Assembly: GCF_001949145.1 (NCBI RefSeq)
Contig: NW_019091620.1
Span: 609,120-628,498, forward strand
Length of the DNA: 19,379 nucleotides
Direction of reading: 5' to 3'
Source: Acanthaster planci
Taxonomy: Eukaryota; Echinodermata; Asteroidea; Valvatida; Acanthasteridae
The notes beneath the pieces were generated by a model. That model saw only the letters and a program-made list of their open reading frames with translations. It did no database searches and was not told the DNA's origin. A program made the translations under genes and the position numbers. Below, piece after piece: positions 1-8,533 of the stretch (positions within the stretch are counted from its first letter, which is position 1; each line of letters starts with the position of its first letter).

Positions 1-1
1 G

Positions 2-363
2 TACATTGGAGAGACTGGTAGGGACCTTTCTACCAGGATCGAGGAACACAGAGCCCATGGCAGAAAGGGGAATATGAGAAGTCAGCCATCATCAAGCATT
101 CCCACGCCGAAGACCACACCATCAACTGGGAAGAAGCCCACCTCATCGCCAACATTGAACAGTGGTACCCAAGACGCATTAGAGAAGCCTTGGAAATCTC
201 CAGGCACCCCACCGTACCTCAAGACATCGGCTTCTCCATCAGCGACATCTGGCAGCCCCGCTCACCTCCCGGTCTGATGGGTCCTCTATACCCTAGCCCC
301 CCCCCACCCATGGGTCTCCTATACCCAGGGAACCTTCCCCCACCACAGCCCATGACCAACTGA
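2..363 (+). pseudogene. Penelope-like element, GIY-YIG endonuclease 3' end (frameshifted, 5'-partial)
   Basis: The frame starting at base 2 opens with YIGETGRDLSTR, the second half of a GIY-YIG nuclease motif followed by the conserved arginine helix. The GIY half lies upstream of the window. Near 55-75 the homologous reading moves to the frame of base 61. That frame continues with QKGEYEKSAI, a histidine-rich stretch, NWEEAHLIANIEQWYPRRI and REALEI (probable metal-binding Glu), and then a proline-rich tail ending at TGA 361-363. A GIY-YIG domain with this spacing at the C terminus is typical of Penelope-like retroelements, where it nicks target DNA for reverse transcription. The single frameshift makes this a dead copy. 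The reverse transcriptase would lie before base 1. A bacterial-type or group I intron GIY-YIG enzyme is unlikely given the surroundings. Confidence 0.8.
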
Positions 364-540
364 CATGCATCAGTACCCAGGAGGATCCACCGTTCCACCT
401 GACTACACAGCAAGATCTGTCACACTCCAGTACCTCCAACCAGCATATAAGCCCCACTCCCTGTCAGCATCTCTTCAGTCTCCTGACGACAGACAGAGCA
501 CACTGTCCGAAACGTTGAGCCTCTCCGGTTCTTATCAGAA
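364..540 (+). mobile_element. 3' non-coding tail of the Penelope-like element
   Basis: The DNA directly after the GIY-YIG stop stays GC-richer than the flank. It runs to about 540, where the sequence becomes AT-rich (ACTCAAAAAAAG). I read it as the element's 3' tail by position and composition. The exact 3' end and a target-site duplication cannot be set here. An open frame at 365-613 overlaps this stretch but resembles no protein known to me. Confidence 0.5.
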
Positions 541-975
541 CCACACATACTCAAAAAAAGAGATATTGCATGGTGTTTACCGCAAGCTTTCCATCTTAGA
601 ATTTAATACGTAAAGCCCCTTTTGCTAACTTGCACACTATAAAAATCCATTTCTGCCAAATTTTTGCCCGTCTTTGTCACTTTCCTCCAAAACAACAAAG
701 TCAGAAGGTGGAAGTGAAGCCAACATTTTAGAGGGGATTTTCTCAGTTTTGTCAGGTTTTCCCTGATGTTTCTCTCTTTGTAAATGGTGAGGAACATCAT
801 GAATGCTCTAATGAGAAATCATTATGCAAGAAGGAAACCGTATGAATGAGAACGGAACGTTTTTGTTTGTGCCTTTTAGTCAGGCAATTTGACGTCATTG
901 TAGTGCAATGCAGTTAAAGTCAACTTGTAAGAAACGCACTCATATCAAGGTGTGTGGGTGAGTTTGTTTCTGCAT
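541..975. other. AT-rich intergenic or intronic DNA, no gene seen
   Basis: No conserved protein signal or RNA gene was seen. One perfect TGACGTCA palindrome lies at 890-897, outside the larger module array at 14590-18845. Confidence 0.5.
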
Positions 976-1125
976 TCAATTGGGGACCTTGAACAATAGA
1001 GGACAATAAGGTCCCCATTGACAGAGGGTCCCCAATTGACAACTTTGTACAAAACATATGGGTGGTCTTGTAAAAAAGTTAAAGTAGAAACAAAAGAGGA
1101 ACAATAGGGGGTCCCCAGTTGCAGG
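976..1125. repeat. GGTCCCC inverted and direct repeat cluster
   Basis: TCAATTGGGGACCTT at 976-990 is the reverse complement, with one gap, of AAGGTCCCCATTGA at 1008-1021, giving a 14-15 bp stem with a 17-nt loop. Two further copies of the core follow: GGTCCCCAATTGAC near 1028 and GGTCCCCAGTTGC near 1112. ACAATAG precedes both the first hairpin core and the last copy. It looks like a decayed palindromic repeat. No function can be assigned. Confidence 0.55.
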
Positions 1126-1250
1126 CAAATATGCACTTGTGTGCGTGTGTGTATGTATACGCCCTATCAAAATCCAGACATCTCATTTTTGACTGCTGCG
1201 GAAATTTGAATCCACATGGAAATCAAACTGCAGACGAATGGCTCTTGATC

Positions 1251-1634
1251 TTAAAGCAGTGAACTGATGGATACAAACGAATCATCAGTCTTCCAGACAG
1301 TATCGCTGATCGGTACGCAGACCCAATCCTTAGTCTCTGTCAGTGCCTGCTGGTGCTTCTCTCGCTGCCATCTGTAGGCCTGCCCAGGCCACGGGGAAGC
1401 AAGTCCGCGCCTTAACTGGTGATCCTTAATGACCTCTACTGGCCTAGACCTACCGGCATTCGAGACTACATCACCAGCTACCCAGACAGGAACGAGCAAA
1501 TAGCATTTTCTGGGTAATCTTCCCATCATTTTTAGCTCTGCTCCGGTGAATTCGCCATTGTGACGCAGACCCACCACTGTGTCTCTCCAGTCCGCATCCC
1601 TGGGCATCTGAACCTGATGATCTTCAAGCTGTTA
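1251..1634 (-). CDS. Unrecognised minus-strand open frame, possible exon
   Basis: A 118-codon frame runs from ATG at 1605-1607 to a TAA at 1251-1253. The same frame is open upstream through a further eight codons (QLEDHQVQ) to a splice-acceptor-like ACCCTAACAG, so the piece could be an exon starting near 1634. The protein has coding-like composition: charged residues mixed with hydrophobic runs (KMMGRLPRKCYLLVPVWVAG, then RPVEVIKDHQLRRGL, then WQREKHQQALTETKDW). The DNA is clearly richer in G+C than its flanks. I do not recognise the family, and I see no signal peptide, membrane segment or metal-binding motif. It could be a host exon on the opposite strand, a fragment of an unknown mobile element, or a chance frame in a GC-rich block. 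Confidence 0.35.
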
Positions 1635-1639
1635 GGGTT

Positions 1640-2429
1640 TTACATGCCCCTTGTCACCCCATAATCTGGAGTTTTCCCAAGGGGGCCCTCTGGAAGAAAT
1701 GTTTGCAAATCTATTCCCATTGCCACATACAACCCTGTGATCCGCAAAATGACCATTCTGTGGTCCCCACTTACATGGCTCCACATAGCCACAGATTGTG
1801 CTGTGTGGCTTTGCCATGCCCCGCACACTGTCCGGGCATGTGTTTACTGCAAAATGGGCATGTCCAAAGTCTGTTTACTGTGACTGTTACAAGGTCTGTC
1901 AAAAGTAGGCCTGCTGTAAGCCAAGTTTTTTGTTGCGATGGTGACTCGGGCAATCTCTTCCGAATACGCTCAGCGTGACCAAAATTAAGAGGGGTTCTGC
2001 GTCATGCCCTGTCTGTTTCTGAAATAAATTTTTTCAGTTGTTAAGCCTTAGCATGATTTGGGATATTGAAGTGGTTTTTGTCCACGGAGATCCTTTCCGT
2101 GAGCCTTTTCCTCAGGTTAAATGCCAGGTTTAATGTGTACCACATTGAGTTCACTTCTTTTGGAATGACCTCCTATGGACTACACTTCTTCAGTTGTTCA
2201 TGTAGCAAACGTCATGCCGCCTGTCTCCTTTATGCTGGCCTTTTATTTTTTACGCATGAATGGATACTCAGTTTGACAGAAAAGAGAGTTTTCCTTTCCT
2301 TCCAGACCTCACTACAGTCATGCCAGGGGCTCTGAATGATAATGTCATCTCCGTCTTTGAGTAAGGCTTGCAGCTTTCTTGCCTCTTCTTTTACACTGCC
2401 AACCAAGGCCACATCAAAGGAAAGGACAA
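1640..2429. other. GC-richer block with short minus-strand frames, origin unclear
   Basis: Two short minus-strand frames stand out but neither is convincing. One at 1771-1953 contains a cysteine/histidine cluster (CPFCSKHMPGQCAGHG) that could be a zinc-binding remnant. The other at 2230-2412 reads VKEEARKLQALLKDGD, then WHDCSEVWKERKTLFSVKLS, with coding-like charge spacing. All three frames in 1250-2412 lie on the same strand, so they might be exons of one minus-strand gene. The candidate splice phases I could check did not agree. No family was recognised. Confidence 0.25.
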
Positions 2430-3590
2430 GGGATCATGCTTCACTTCACTTCTGAACAACGCTCAACTCCTGGTATTCTGCATGAGAGTTTTGCTCTCTT
2501 CATGCGTGAGTCACAGATGCCCTGCAGTCTGATTGGATGGGCAAGTTCAGTTATGCCTTTCTGTCCATCTTGTTAATTCCACTAGTCTTCTTCAAGAAAG
2601 AGCGAGATCACTGTCAGAGTCCTGATCACTCCTTTCTCACTGCACCAGCCCTGATTCCCCTGACTAACAAGACTTCCCGTTCACCATCCATTTGTCCACC
2701 TAGCCAGACCTGACATCCTCTGCTATCCAAGATGGAGGTTTTTTTTCACCCGGCTCCTGGTGATCTGCTTCTAACTTGTTTGTATTGTCCAATCTGTCTG
2801 CTTGACAGGACTTTCTAGCGACGCTATGGCCATGGCCCCATGGGGCATTATCTGCCCACCTGTTGAATTTGTGACAGCAACATTAAGCATTTCATTATGT
2901 GCTGCAATGGTCAGGCTTTGGCTCCAGCTAACGTTCCAGAGTGCTATAACATACTTTCTTATGTGCTCCTTTCACTCAGAGCTGCAAGTATCTACAGCTC
3001 GTATCTACAGGTCAATCCTAGCTGCCTGACACATTGATTTTTAAAGTCAGTTCAACCGTGTCTAACAGCATGTCACTCCATCACCTATTGCATGGAATCT
3101 TCATCCAGTGTCCCCTCATTGAGAAATTGGTCTGGTCATGAGACCCAAGCTAGGTTCTCTAGATGCTTTCCAGTCATTGCTTCGAGCCATAAGTAATGTC
3201 TCCCTTATGTACACCAGCTCAGGTTGGCCCTTCTCCCGACAATGATTACCTCCAGAGGAGGCAGCAAACTACAGACTCTCCTCGTTGCTGAAGGCTGTCT
3301 ACGTTGGGAGCCACACGATGTTCACCTCATTCCTTCCATTGGCTTCCTGACAAAGGACCAGACTCCCTCACTTGATCCTTCCGATATCTTTGCACCCTTC
3401 GTCTCCTTACATAGTGGAGACGATGCGAATAAACTTTGGTGCCCTGTTTGTGTCCTGAAGTGGTACCTGACTAAAACGATAGTTTTACATTCCAAAAATT
3501 ACAATTGGTCCTCACCCCAGTTCTTAAACTCAGTAGGCAAAATTCCTCCAAGAGTATACATAATAGGCGAAAAGCTGATTTGATGTCTGC
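2430..3590 (+). mobile_element. DIRS-like retroelement, decayed copy 1 (RT/RNase H tail plus tyrosine recombinase)
   Basis: Fragments in several frames line up with the usual DIRS order. From about 2450 to 2750 there is the end of the RT/RNase H protein: a DLFxSE-like stretch, a DW..G..YAF-like segment (DWMGKFSYAF near 2530), KKERDHC, then a proline-rich linker. From about 2940 to 3590 there is a tyrosine recombinase: helical N-terminal domain (STARIYRSILAA, stop at 3027), a GIF-type linker near 3090, then the catalytic domain. Many stops and frameshifts interrupt it. The same family occurs again at 11465-13400, and the two share MITSR/VVTSR and LDIFxP-type blocks. No inverted terminal repeats were identified. 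Confidence 0.7.
3224..3583 (+). pseudogene. Tyrosine recombinase catalytic-domain fragment (DIRS-like copy 1)
   Basis: This 119-codon open frame covers the first half of a DIRS-type tyrosine recombinase catalytic domain, which would insert the circular cDNA by site-specific recombination. The block TSRGGSKLQTLLVAEG corresponds to the box-I arginine motif (R-x-S-E-L-x-x-L). At the arginine position the codon is GGA (Gly) at 3257-3259. It is followed by WEPHDVHLIPSIGFLTKDQTP, DIFAPFVSLHSGDD and LWCPVCVLKWYL, the usual middle of these proteins. The frame then runs into unrelated sequence, and no HxxR box or nucleophilic tyrosine was found downstream. It is a truncated, inactive copy. The closest relative in the window is the frame at 12695-13036. 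Confidence 0.7.
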
Positions 3591-6053
3591 TTTAGATGTA
3601 AGGACACTTGTGTCACATCAAATCAACATCAAGCTATTAAACTATGCATTTCTTGATTGAGTTGCAATGGGGTTTATAGGAAGCAGGAGGATGAGCACTA
3701 CTGGTGGTTTGAGATTTTCCTTTTTGCTTGTAGTTTGTAGGGAAAGGTCCTGTGGTCAGGAGAACTACATGAGAGGCACTTTTGAGCATATGCGCATTGG
3801 GCTCTGGAGCAATTAACCAGAGGCCTTGTTGAATGTGAAGCAGGGAGCCCCGTTCCTATTGGGTTAGCGGAAGGAGAGGTGAAAAAAACTACCTAAGCTC
3901 TTAAACCCAGATAGCCTATGTCCACATGCGCCAGCCTGGGGGCGGTCATGTAAATAGCCCACAATTACCTGTCATTGACAGGCCAGGGTCTTCATTTCTA
4001 CTTAGTATCTTTGATGCATAATTGGCCAGCTTTATCTAAGGAGAGAGTAAGATTAGGGGTAAGATTGGCAGGGCAACAGTGGCTAAGTAAGTTTTCAAGC
4101 TCTATGTATTTGCTCTTGACTATTTTATCTGTAGGGCCCCCTCCGCCCCCACTTCAACATGGATTGGAATAATGTTTGAGGATGGTTGGGCAAGGGAACC
4201 AGGCAAGCTTGGGAAATGGGGTTAGGCCTGAGACCTTAGGGTGGGGCGGTCATCACGGGTAGAGACAAATGAGTACTCACCCAATGCACATGTTCATGTA
4301 GGTAGGTTGAGTTGCATTGGTGCAGAGAACTAGGCAGACGACAGGTGCCCACAGCCAGTGTGGCCAGTGAAAGCAGGGAGCTACTTGAGCTACTGCCAAA
4401 GGGGTACTCAGGCTGACTGGTTAATGAGTAAGGGCTGGATGTTGGGTTGCACCGGCTTTAGAAATGGTGCTGGAATCTGCCACTGCAAAGGTGGAGTCAC
4501 CTAGGCCGCTGCCACCATGTTGGGGCTGCTTGCCATAGTTGGGTGTATATGTAGGTATTTATCTGAGAGTAGCCGATGGTCTCGGTGCAAAGCCAACTAA
4601 GTGACCTGGCTGGCCAGCAGGGGATGAAGGCACGTTAACTGTCCAGTGCTTAGAGAAGCAGCTGGTGGCTATGATGCTGGTAGATGTGGAGGTTGCAGTT
4701 TCAACTGTATGACTCACCAAGCTTTTTGAATCACAGTTTTGATGCCTTGTAAAACGTTAGGATATTTTTGTTATGGGATTGGGTAAAATGTCATATTAAA
4801 TGTAATTATTGTGATGCTATAAGCACGTGGAATATCAGTTCTGTTTTTGTTCATATTTGCTATTACCTATTACAAATGAGACCCAATTTCTTTATGTGTA
4901 CCCATACATGTCAAATCATTGTTTGTACCTTCTTTCTAAATGTATGTGAGAACATTTATTATTTGATTAACAACTTCAATTTTTTGTTTTTGGACCCTTT
5001 CGTTTTTGACCACCAAAAGCAACATACCACAAACATGTCCTACACAGCAGAATGCTAAATTAAAGGGCCCACGAAAAGTGGTTTATATTAGTTATAATGA
5101 ATTTTTTTTTGTTAAACAACATCCAGAATGTAAAAGTTGCAATTTTGATTCCAATTTGGAGAAAAACATTTTTAAAAGGATTTGGCGAAACAGCCCCTCC
5201 CCCCAAGAGGTATGACATTGATATGGAAAATTTGCTTATTTGTGACATACATTTGCTCGGGTCATGCTCGGGAAATTCAATCCAATTTTGGGGTGTTTAG
5301 AGATTGTGCCTACTAGATGTGTTGCCACAGTCTGTGGCAACACTGATGAAGATGGGACAAGCCTGCATAAATCTCCAACCAAAGCAAATTTTAGGGGAAT
5401 TTCGACATCAAAAAGCAGGCTGACTAGAGCCTAAATCTGAGTAATTTTCCATACAGTATAACAAGACTGGTCAGTCAGTAATAATCTCACTTAATTACTT
5501 GTAATTTACTTATACTGTACATGTCCTCGTTGAATTTAACCTCTATAAAGTGAATATCTTTTCATAGTTAGTATTACTCAATCTTCTGTTGACACTAGTG
5601 GTACAGATCAAGCATTTCTATCCTCAATTTCCTGTGTTCTACAGAGCAGAAGCCTCATGGATACAAAGGATCCATGGTGTTTTCTATATCAGAGGGGGCA
5701 AATGGCACAAACCAATGGGTCCCATTATAGCATGCAACAGTTGTTCTGTTTTATACAATACAAGCATAAATCCCTGTCAACTGATTGGTAGATTGTTGGT
5801 CATATATCATTGAATTATTCATTCTATTCCACATCACCGGTGAATAGAACTTCATTTCACCTGACTACATGTAGTTCCCACCATATTTCATATGTTTCAT
5901 TCACAGTAAGAAAAAGGAAAATAGTAATGTAGGGACAGGAACCAGTCTAACATTGCATTGCACTACCAATGGTCGGTGCTTCAGACACAAATTTTTTCAC
6001 AAAATGGCAGATATGTGATGATTATTATTTTTGGGGGGGCGTTCTAACACAAG
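3591..6053. other. Long non-coding stretch, probable intron
   Basis: No coding exon was recognised. The part from about 3700 to 4720 is GC-richer and may be an unidentified old repeat. The rest is AT-rich with poly-T runs. The frames at 4768-5058 and 5589-5813 lack coding character. One perfect palindrome at 5319-5343 is listed separately. I found no ATP9 exon here, although the upstream neighbour of the 7525 exon would be expected on this side. Confidence 0.5.
5319..5343. repeat. Perfect 12-bp inverted repeat with 1-nt centre
   Basis: GTGTTGCCACAG is followed by a single T and then its exact reverse complement CTGTGGCAACAC. Pairing stops at both outer ends. It could be the surviving centre of a palindromic mobile element or an odd-length dyad binding site. 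It lies in otherwise featureless DNA. Confidence 0.8.
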
Positions 6054-6250
6054 TGGATTTATGCAGGTATTATGTAAAACAAATAACAAATTTTTCACAT
6101 TCATGCAATACTAAGAATAATTTCATGAAGTGACAAATGAAATGTTCCATCTTCACCTAGTGGAATGAACATTTCATTTGTCACGTCATGAAATTATCCC
6201 TACAATTACACTCATTGGCAATCATTATTTGTATAATACCACATTCATAA
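6054..6250. mobile_element. Foldback (MITE-like) element with long imperfect inverted repeat
   Basis: The inner arms 6117-6148 (starting ATAATTTCATGAAGTGAC) and 6161-6197 are almost perfect reverse complements around a loop of about 12 nt. Weaker pairing continues outward: GGTATTAT at 6066-6073 pairs with ATAATACC at 6233-6240, and the flanking TTTATG/CATAAA pair extends it to about 6054/6250. It has no open frame, so it is most simply a non-autonomous foldback DNA transposon. No target-site duplication could be confirmed. The transcript would form a long hairpin. Confidence 0.7.
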
Positions 6251-6300
6251 ATAACTCAAAAAGTTACCCTATTCAACGACGTGCAATGTGACTGTATTAA

Positions 6301-6360
6301 CGTTTGATAATGCCCGCTGAAATTTGATAATGCTCCCTGAAATTTGATAATACTTGCTAC
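6301..6360. repeat. 20-bp tandem repeat, three copies
   Basis: Three consecutive 20-bp units (6301-6320, 6321-6340, 6341-6360) share the core TTTGATAATGC and a CCTGA-like end. The third unit is the most diverged in its second half. It lies just 3' of the foldback element at 6054-6250. Confidence 0.85.
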
Positions 6361-6606
6361 CCAAAAAAGGCTCTAGCACCTGGATACAAGAAATTTTATC
6401 CATTCCTATTCATCAAACGTCTGCATGGGCTGTAGCACGCACAGCGTGCCACACGCGTGCCAAGTCCATATTCTTCTTGACCACTTGCGTAAGGACTATA
6501 CCTTAGAATGGTTGTTCATGAAAACGAAAGAAAATTTCTGGAACAAAATCCTTCAAAATGTATATTGACTTCTTTTGACTCTCTGACTAAAATGGTATTT
6601 ATGAAT

Positions 6607-6760
6607 GGGAATAAATATGTGCTTGGTCAGTATCGGTAACATTTAAGACCGGCACCCGATTAATAATGCCCTCACCTGCAGCTCGGACATTAGTCACGTC
6701 CATTCTCCTGAGCCGGTCTTAAAGGCACGTTGAAGATCGGCCAAGCACATACTTATTCCC
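6607..6760. mobile_element. Foldback (MITE-like) element with 46-bp inverted arms
   Basis: The left arm 6607-6652 begins GGGAATAAATATGTGCTTGG and ends TTTAAGACCGG. The right arm 6713-6760 begins CCGGTCTTAAAGG and ends CCAAGCACATACTTATTCCC. The arms are near-complete reverse complements apart from a short mismatched middle, with a 60-nt spacer holding no frame. The outer GGGAATA/TATTCCC ends are clean, as in terminal inverted repeats of a small non-autonomous DNA transposon. No clear target duplication is visible at the borders. Confidence 0.75.
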
Positions 6761-7524
6761 TTAGTAAAAGATTGCAAGAGAACAGTATCGAGTAAAATAT
6801 ATTTTATTGCAGAATGATACATTTAACTGAAATTGTTTTCAGCAATAACATATTTAGTTAATAACAAATTCAACTAATATAGGAAGTGCCATCTTGCTCA
6901 CATTTCCGAAGAAATATTCAAGTAGGCTGTCCAACTGTCACAAGGAATGTCTGAAACTGTTGATATTTTCCTGTTATGGTGCAGAATTCGAGAAGTATTC
7001 ATACAAAATATTCCATAGTTTTCTTTGTGCTTATGCTGTCGTATTGAAAAATCAAATTTCTGATCTCTTTGGAAGGAGAAAGAAACATCTTTTTTTTGGG
7101 AGGTGACCTGTTGTCATCTCTGCCAACATTACTAGGGTGAAATTACAACTATTTTGGCACTGTAAACAAATAAAATTATGGAAGAGTGAGGATTGATGTA
7201 AACAACAATGGCATTTGTATTGTAGCAGAAACAACACTTCACTATCCCCAATTGAATATCTCACAGGAATATACATAAACTTACAACATACCTGCGTACA
7301 TGTAGCTGCATACGTGTTTCAATGTCAGACTAGTATAATACAATGCGGTGGAAATAACACTTTGAACAAATCAAGGTAATGTGCCCTTTAAGTATCACTC
7401 ATGTACATGTACAACAGAATATAATGCTCACATACTCTTGACCGGTGCACATGCATGTTTGTGGCAAATCTTGTTATGAATGCTATTTTCAAGGGCAAAA
7501 CTAGATTTTCTTGTTCATTATTAG
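6761..7524. other. Intronic sequence upstream of the ATP9 exon
   Basis: This is AT-rich DNA without recognisable coding or RNA features. The segment 7501-7524 forms a pyrimidine-rich tract leading to the ATTATTAG acceptor of the exon at 7525. ACATGT-type palindromes are frequent (near 7297 and 7402). Confidence 0.5.
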
Positions 7525-7617
7525 GAGGAGGAGACAGGTCAAATCTACTTCTTCATGAAGGGAGCGGATACTGTCATGAGTTCAATTGTGCAATACAATG
7601 ACTGGTTGGAGGAAGAG
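7525..7617 (+). CDS. ATP9A/B: ATP9-type P4-ATPase exon (N domain, KGAD motif)
   Basis: This 31-codon internal exon encodes [20 protein letters not shown] followed by [11 protein letters not shown]. The KGAD motif is the ATP-contacting lysine motif of the nucleotide-binding domain of P-type ATPases. The string [11 protein letters not shown] is characteristic of the ATP9A/ATP9B subfamily, class-2 P4-ATPases of the trans-Golgi and endosomes, regarded as putative phospholipid flippases that work without a CDC50 partner. The borders are canonical: TTCATTATTAG before 7525 and GAG|GTATGT after 7617, both phase 0. It joins in frame to the exon at 8450-8533 across an 832-bp intron, giving the expected junction [12 protein letters not shown]. 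No stop or frameshift is present. The preceding exon was not found in the 7.5 kb upstream. A processed copy is excluded by the intact introns. Confidence 0.9.
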
Positions 7618-8449
7618 GTATGTATATATATATATGTTTGTGTAGCATTAGTTAAGCATGAAAACTTGGATGGATATATGTGCCCCCCTCCCCCGTTGCT
7701 GCTTATTTTTAAAGTGAGAGTATATGTAGTCTGTATTCATCAGTAAATGACACTTTAATTTCACAAAAAAATTCATTACACGGAGGAATAGAGAGAAGCT
7801 ATTTAGAGCTACAGTAACAGAAATTATTTTTCAAACCAACTTTTCATGTGTCCTGGCTCTTTGCACTTGATTAGTTGTTACTGCCATAATGTTTGCTTCA
7901 CTCAAAGTTATGTGAAGAAGCAATGTCATGCACATTTTTTCGGACTTGGAACATTCCGTTCAATTCACATGGAAAGAGACATTCCAGCCAATCCGCCCTG
8001 AGTTTAAGTGCACTCCAAGCAACAAAAGAAAGACAGATGGTAGTAAGTTTTCCAGGCAGGTTCTTACATGCCTTTTGCGTGTACGCAAAGACCATACAGT
8101 AAGGAATAAATTTGTTACGCATACTCAGTGTTCTCTGCATTAAACGTGCCCTTGATCTCCATTGTAAACGCACACTTATGCGATGAGTACCAAAAAACAT
8201 GCCCTTTTTTGTTGTACTTGAAGTGGATAACAAGTCAACCACAAAACCAGTTACATGTGACAATATATCTTAGACTTTGAACAGTCTTCTGTACTCCAGA
8301 GCAGCAGACTTACTCAAAGGATCTCCAAAGTTTGTGCACTACTCAGTCATCTCTGGAGCATTTCATAAGCATTTGCATGCTCACTTACACATTCTCAAGT
8401 ATTTTACAGAATACAATGCAATACAGATAGTCGTGCGGTTATATTACAG
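7618..8449 (+). other. ATP9 intron (832 bp)
   Basis: It starts GTATGT and ends ATATTACAG, with a TATATATATA run directly after the donor. A 121-codon minus-strand frame lies inside at 7898-8263, but it shows no family resemblance and is treated as chance. Confidence 0.8.
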
Positions 8450-8533
8450 TGTGGTAACATGGCACGAGAGGGGCTACGTACTCTGGTGGTAGGGAAAAAA
8501 ATTCTGACTGAGGACCAGTATGCTGACTTTGAG
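8450..8533 (+). CDS. ATP9A/B: ATP9-type P4-ATPase exon (GLRTL segment of N domain)
   Basis: This 28-codon exon encodes [20 protein letters not shown] followed by EDQYADFE. It is the continuation of the N domain after the KGAD exon. [14 protein letters not shown] is a hallmark of ATP9 proteins, and the GLRTL arginine region is conserved in P-type ATPases near the bound nucleotide. The acceptor is TTATATTACAG before 8450 and the donor is GAG|GTGAGA after 8533, again phase 0. Reading through the donor gives a short tail that soon stops, supporting splicing there. The next expected exon (an arginine-tyrosine rich start, then a segment ending near the hinge) was not recognised in the remaining 10.8 kb. 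The following intron is therefore very long, or the exon is too diverged for me to see by eye. Confidence 0.9.

Noticed and set aside
365-613. 82-codon frame after the GIY-YIG stop
   Set aside because: It sits in the non-coding tail of the Penelope-like element and in a different frame. No protein similarity recognised.
4768-5058. 96-codon + strand frame
   Set aside because: The composition follows the AT-rich DNA (Phe, Asn, Ile, Cys). No motif or splice context.
5589-5813. 74-codon + strand frame after TTCCTGTGTTCTACAG
   Set aside because: The acceptor-like tract was tempting as the missing upstream ATP9 exon, but the peptide does not match the expected N-domain region and has no donor in the right phase.
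7898-8263. 121-codon minus-strand frame inside the ATP9 intron
   Set aside because: No family resemblance and no domain motifs. It lies between two well-supported + strand exons.
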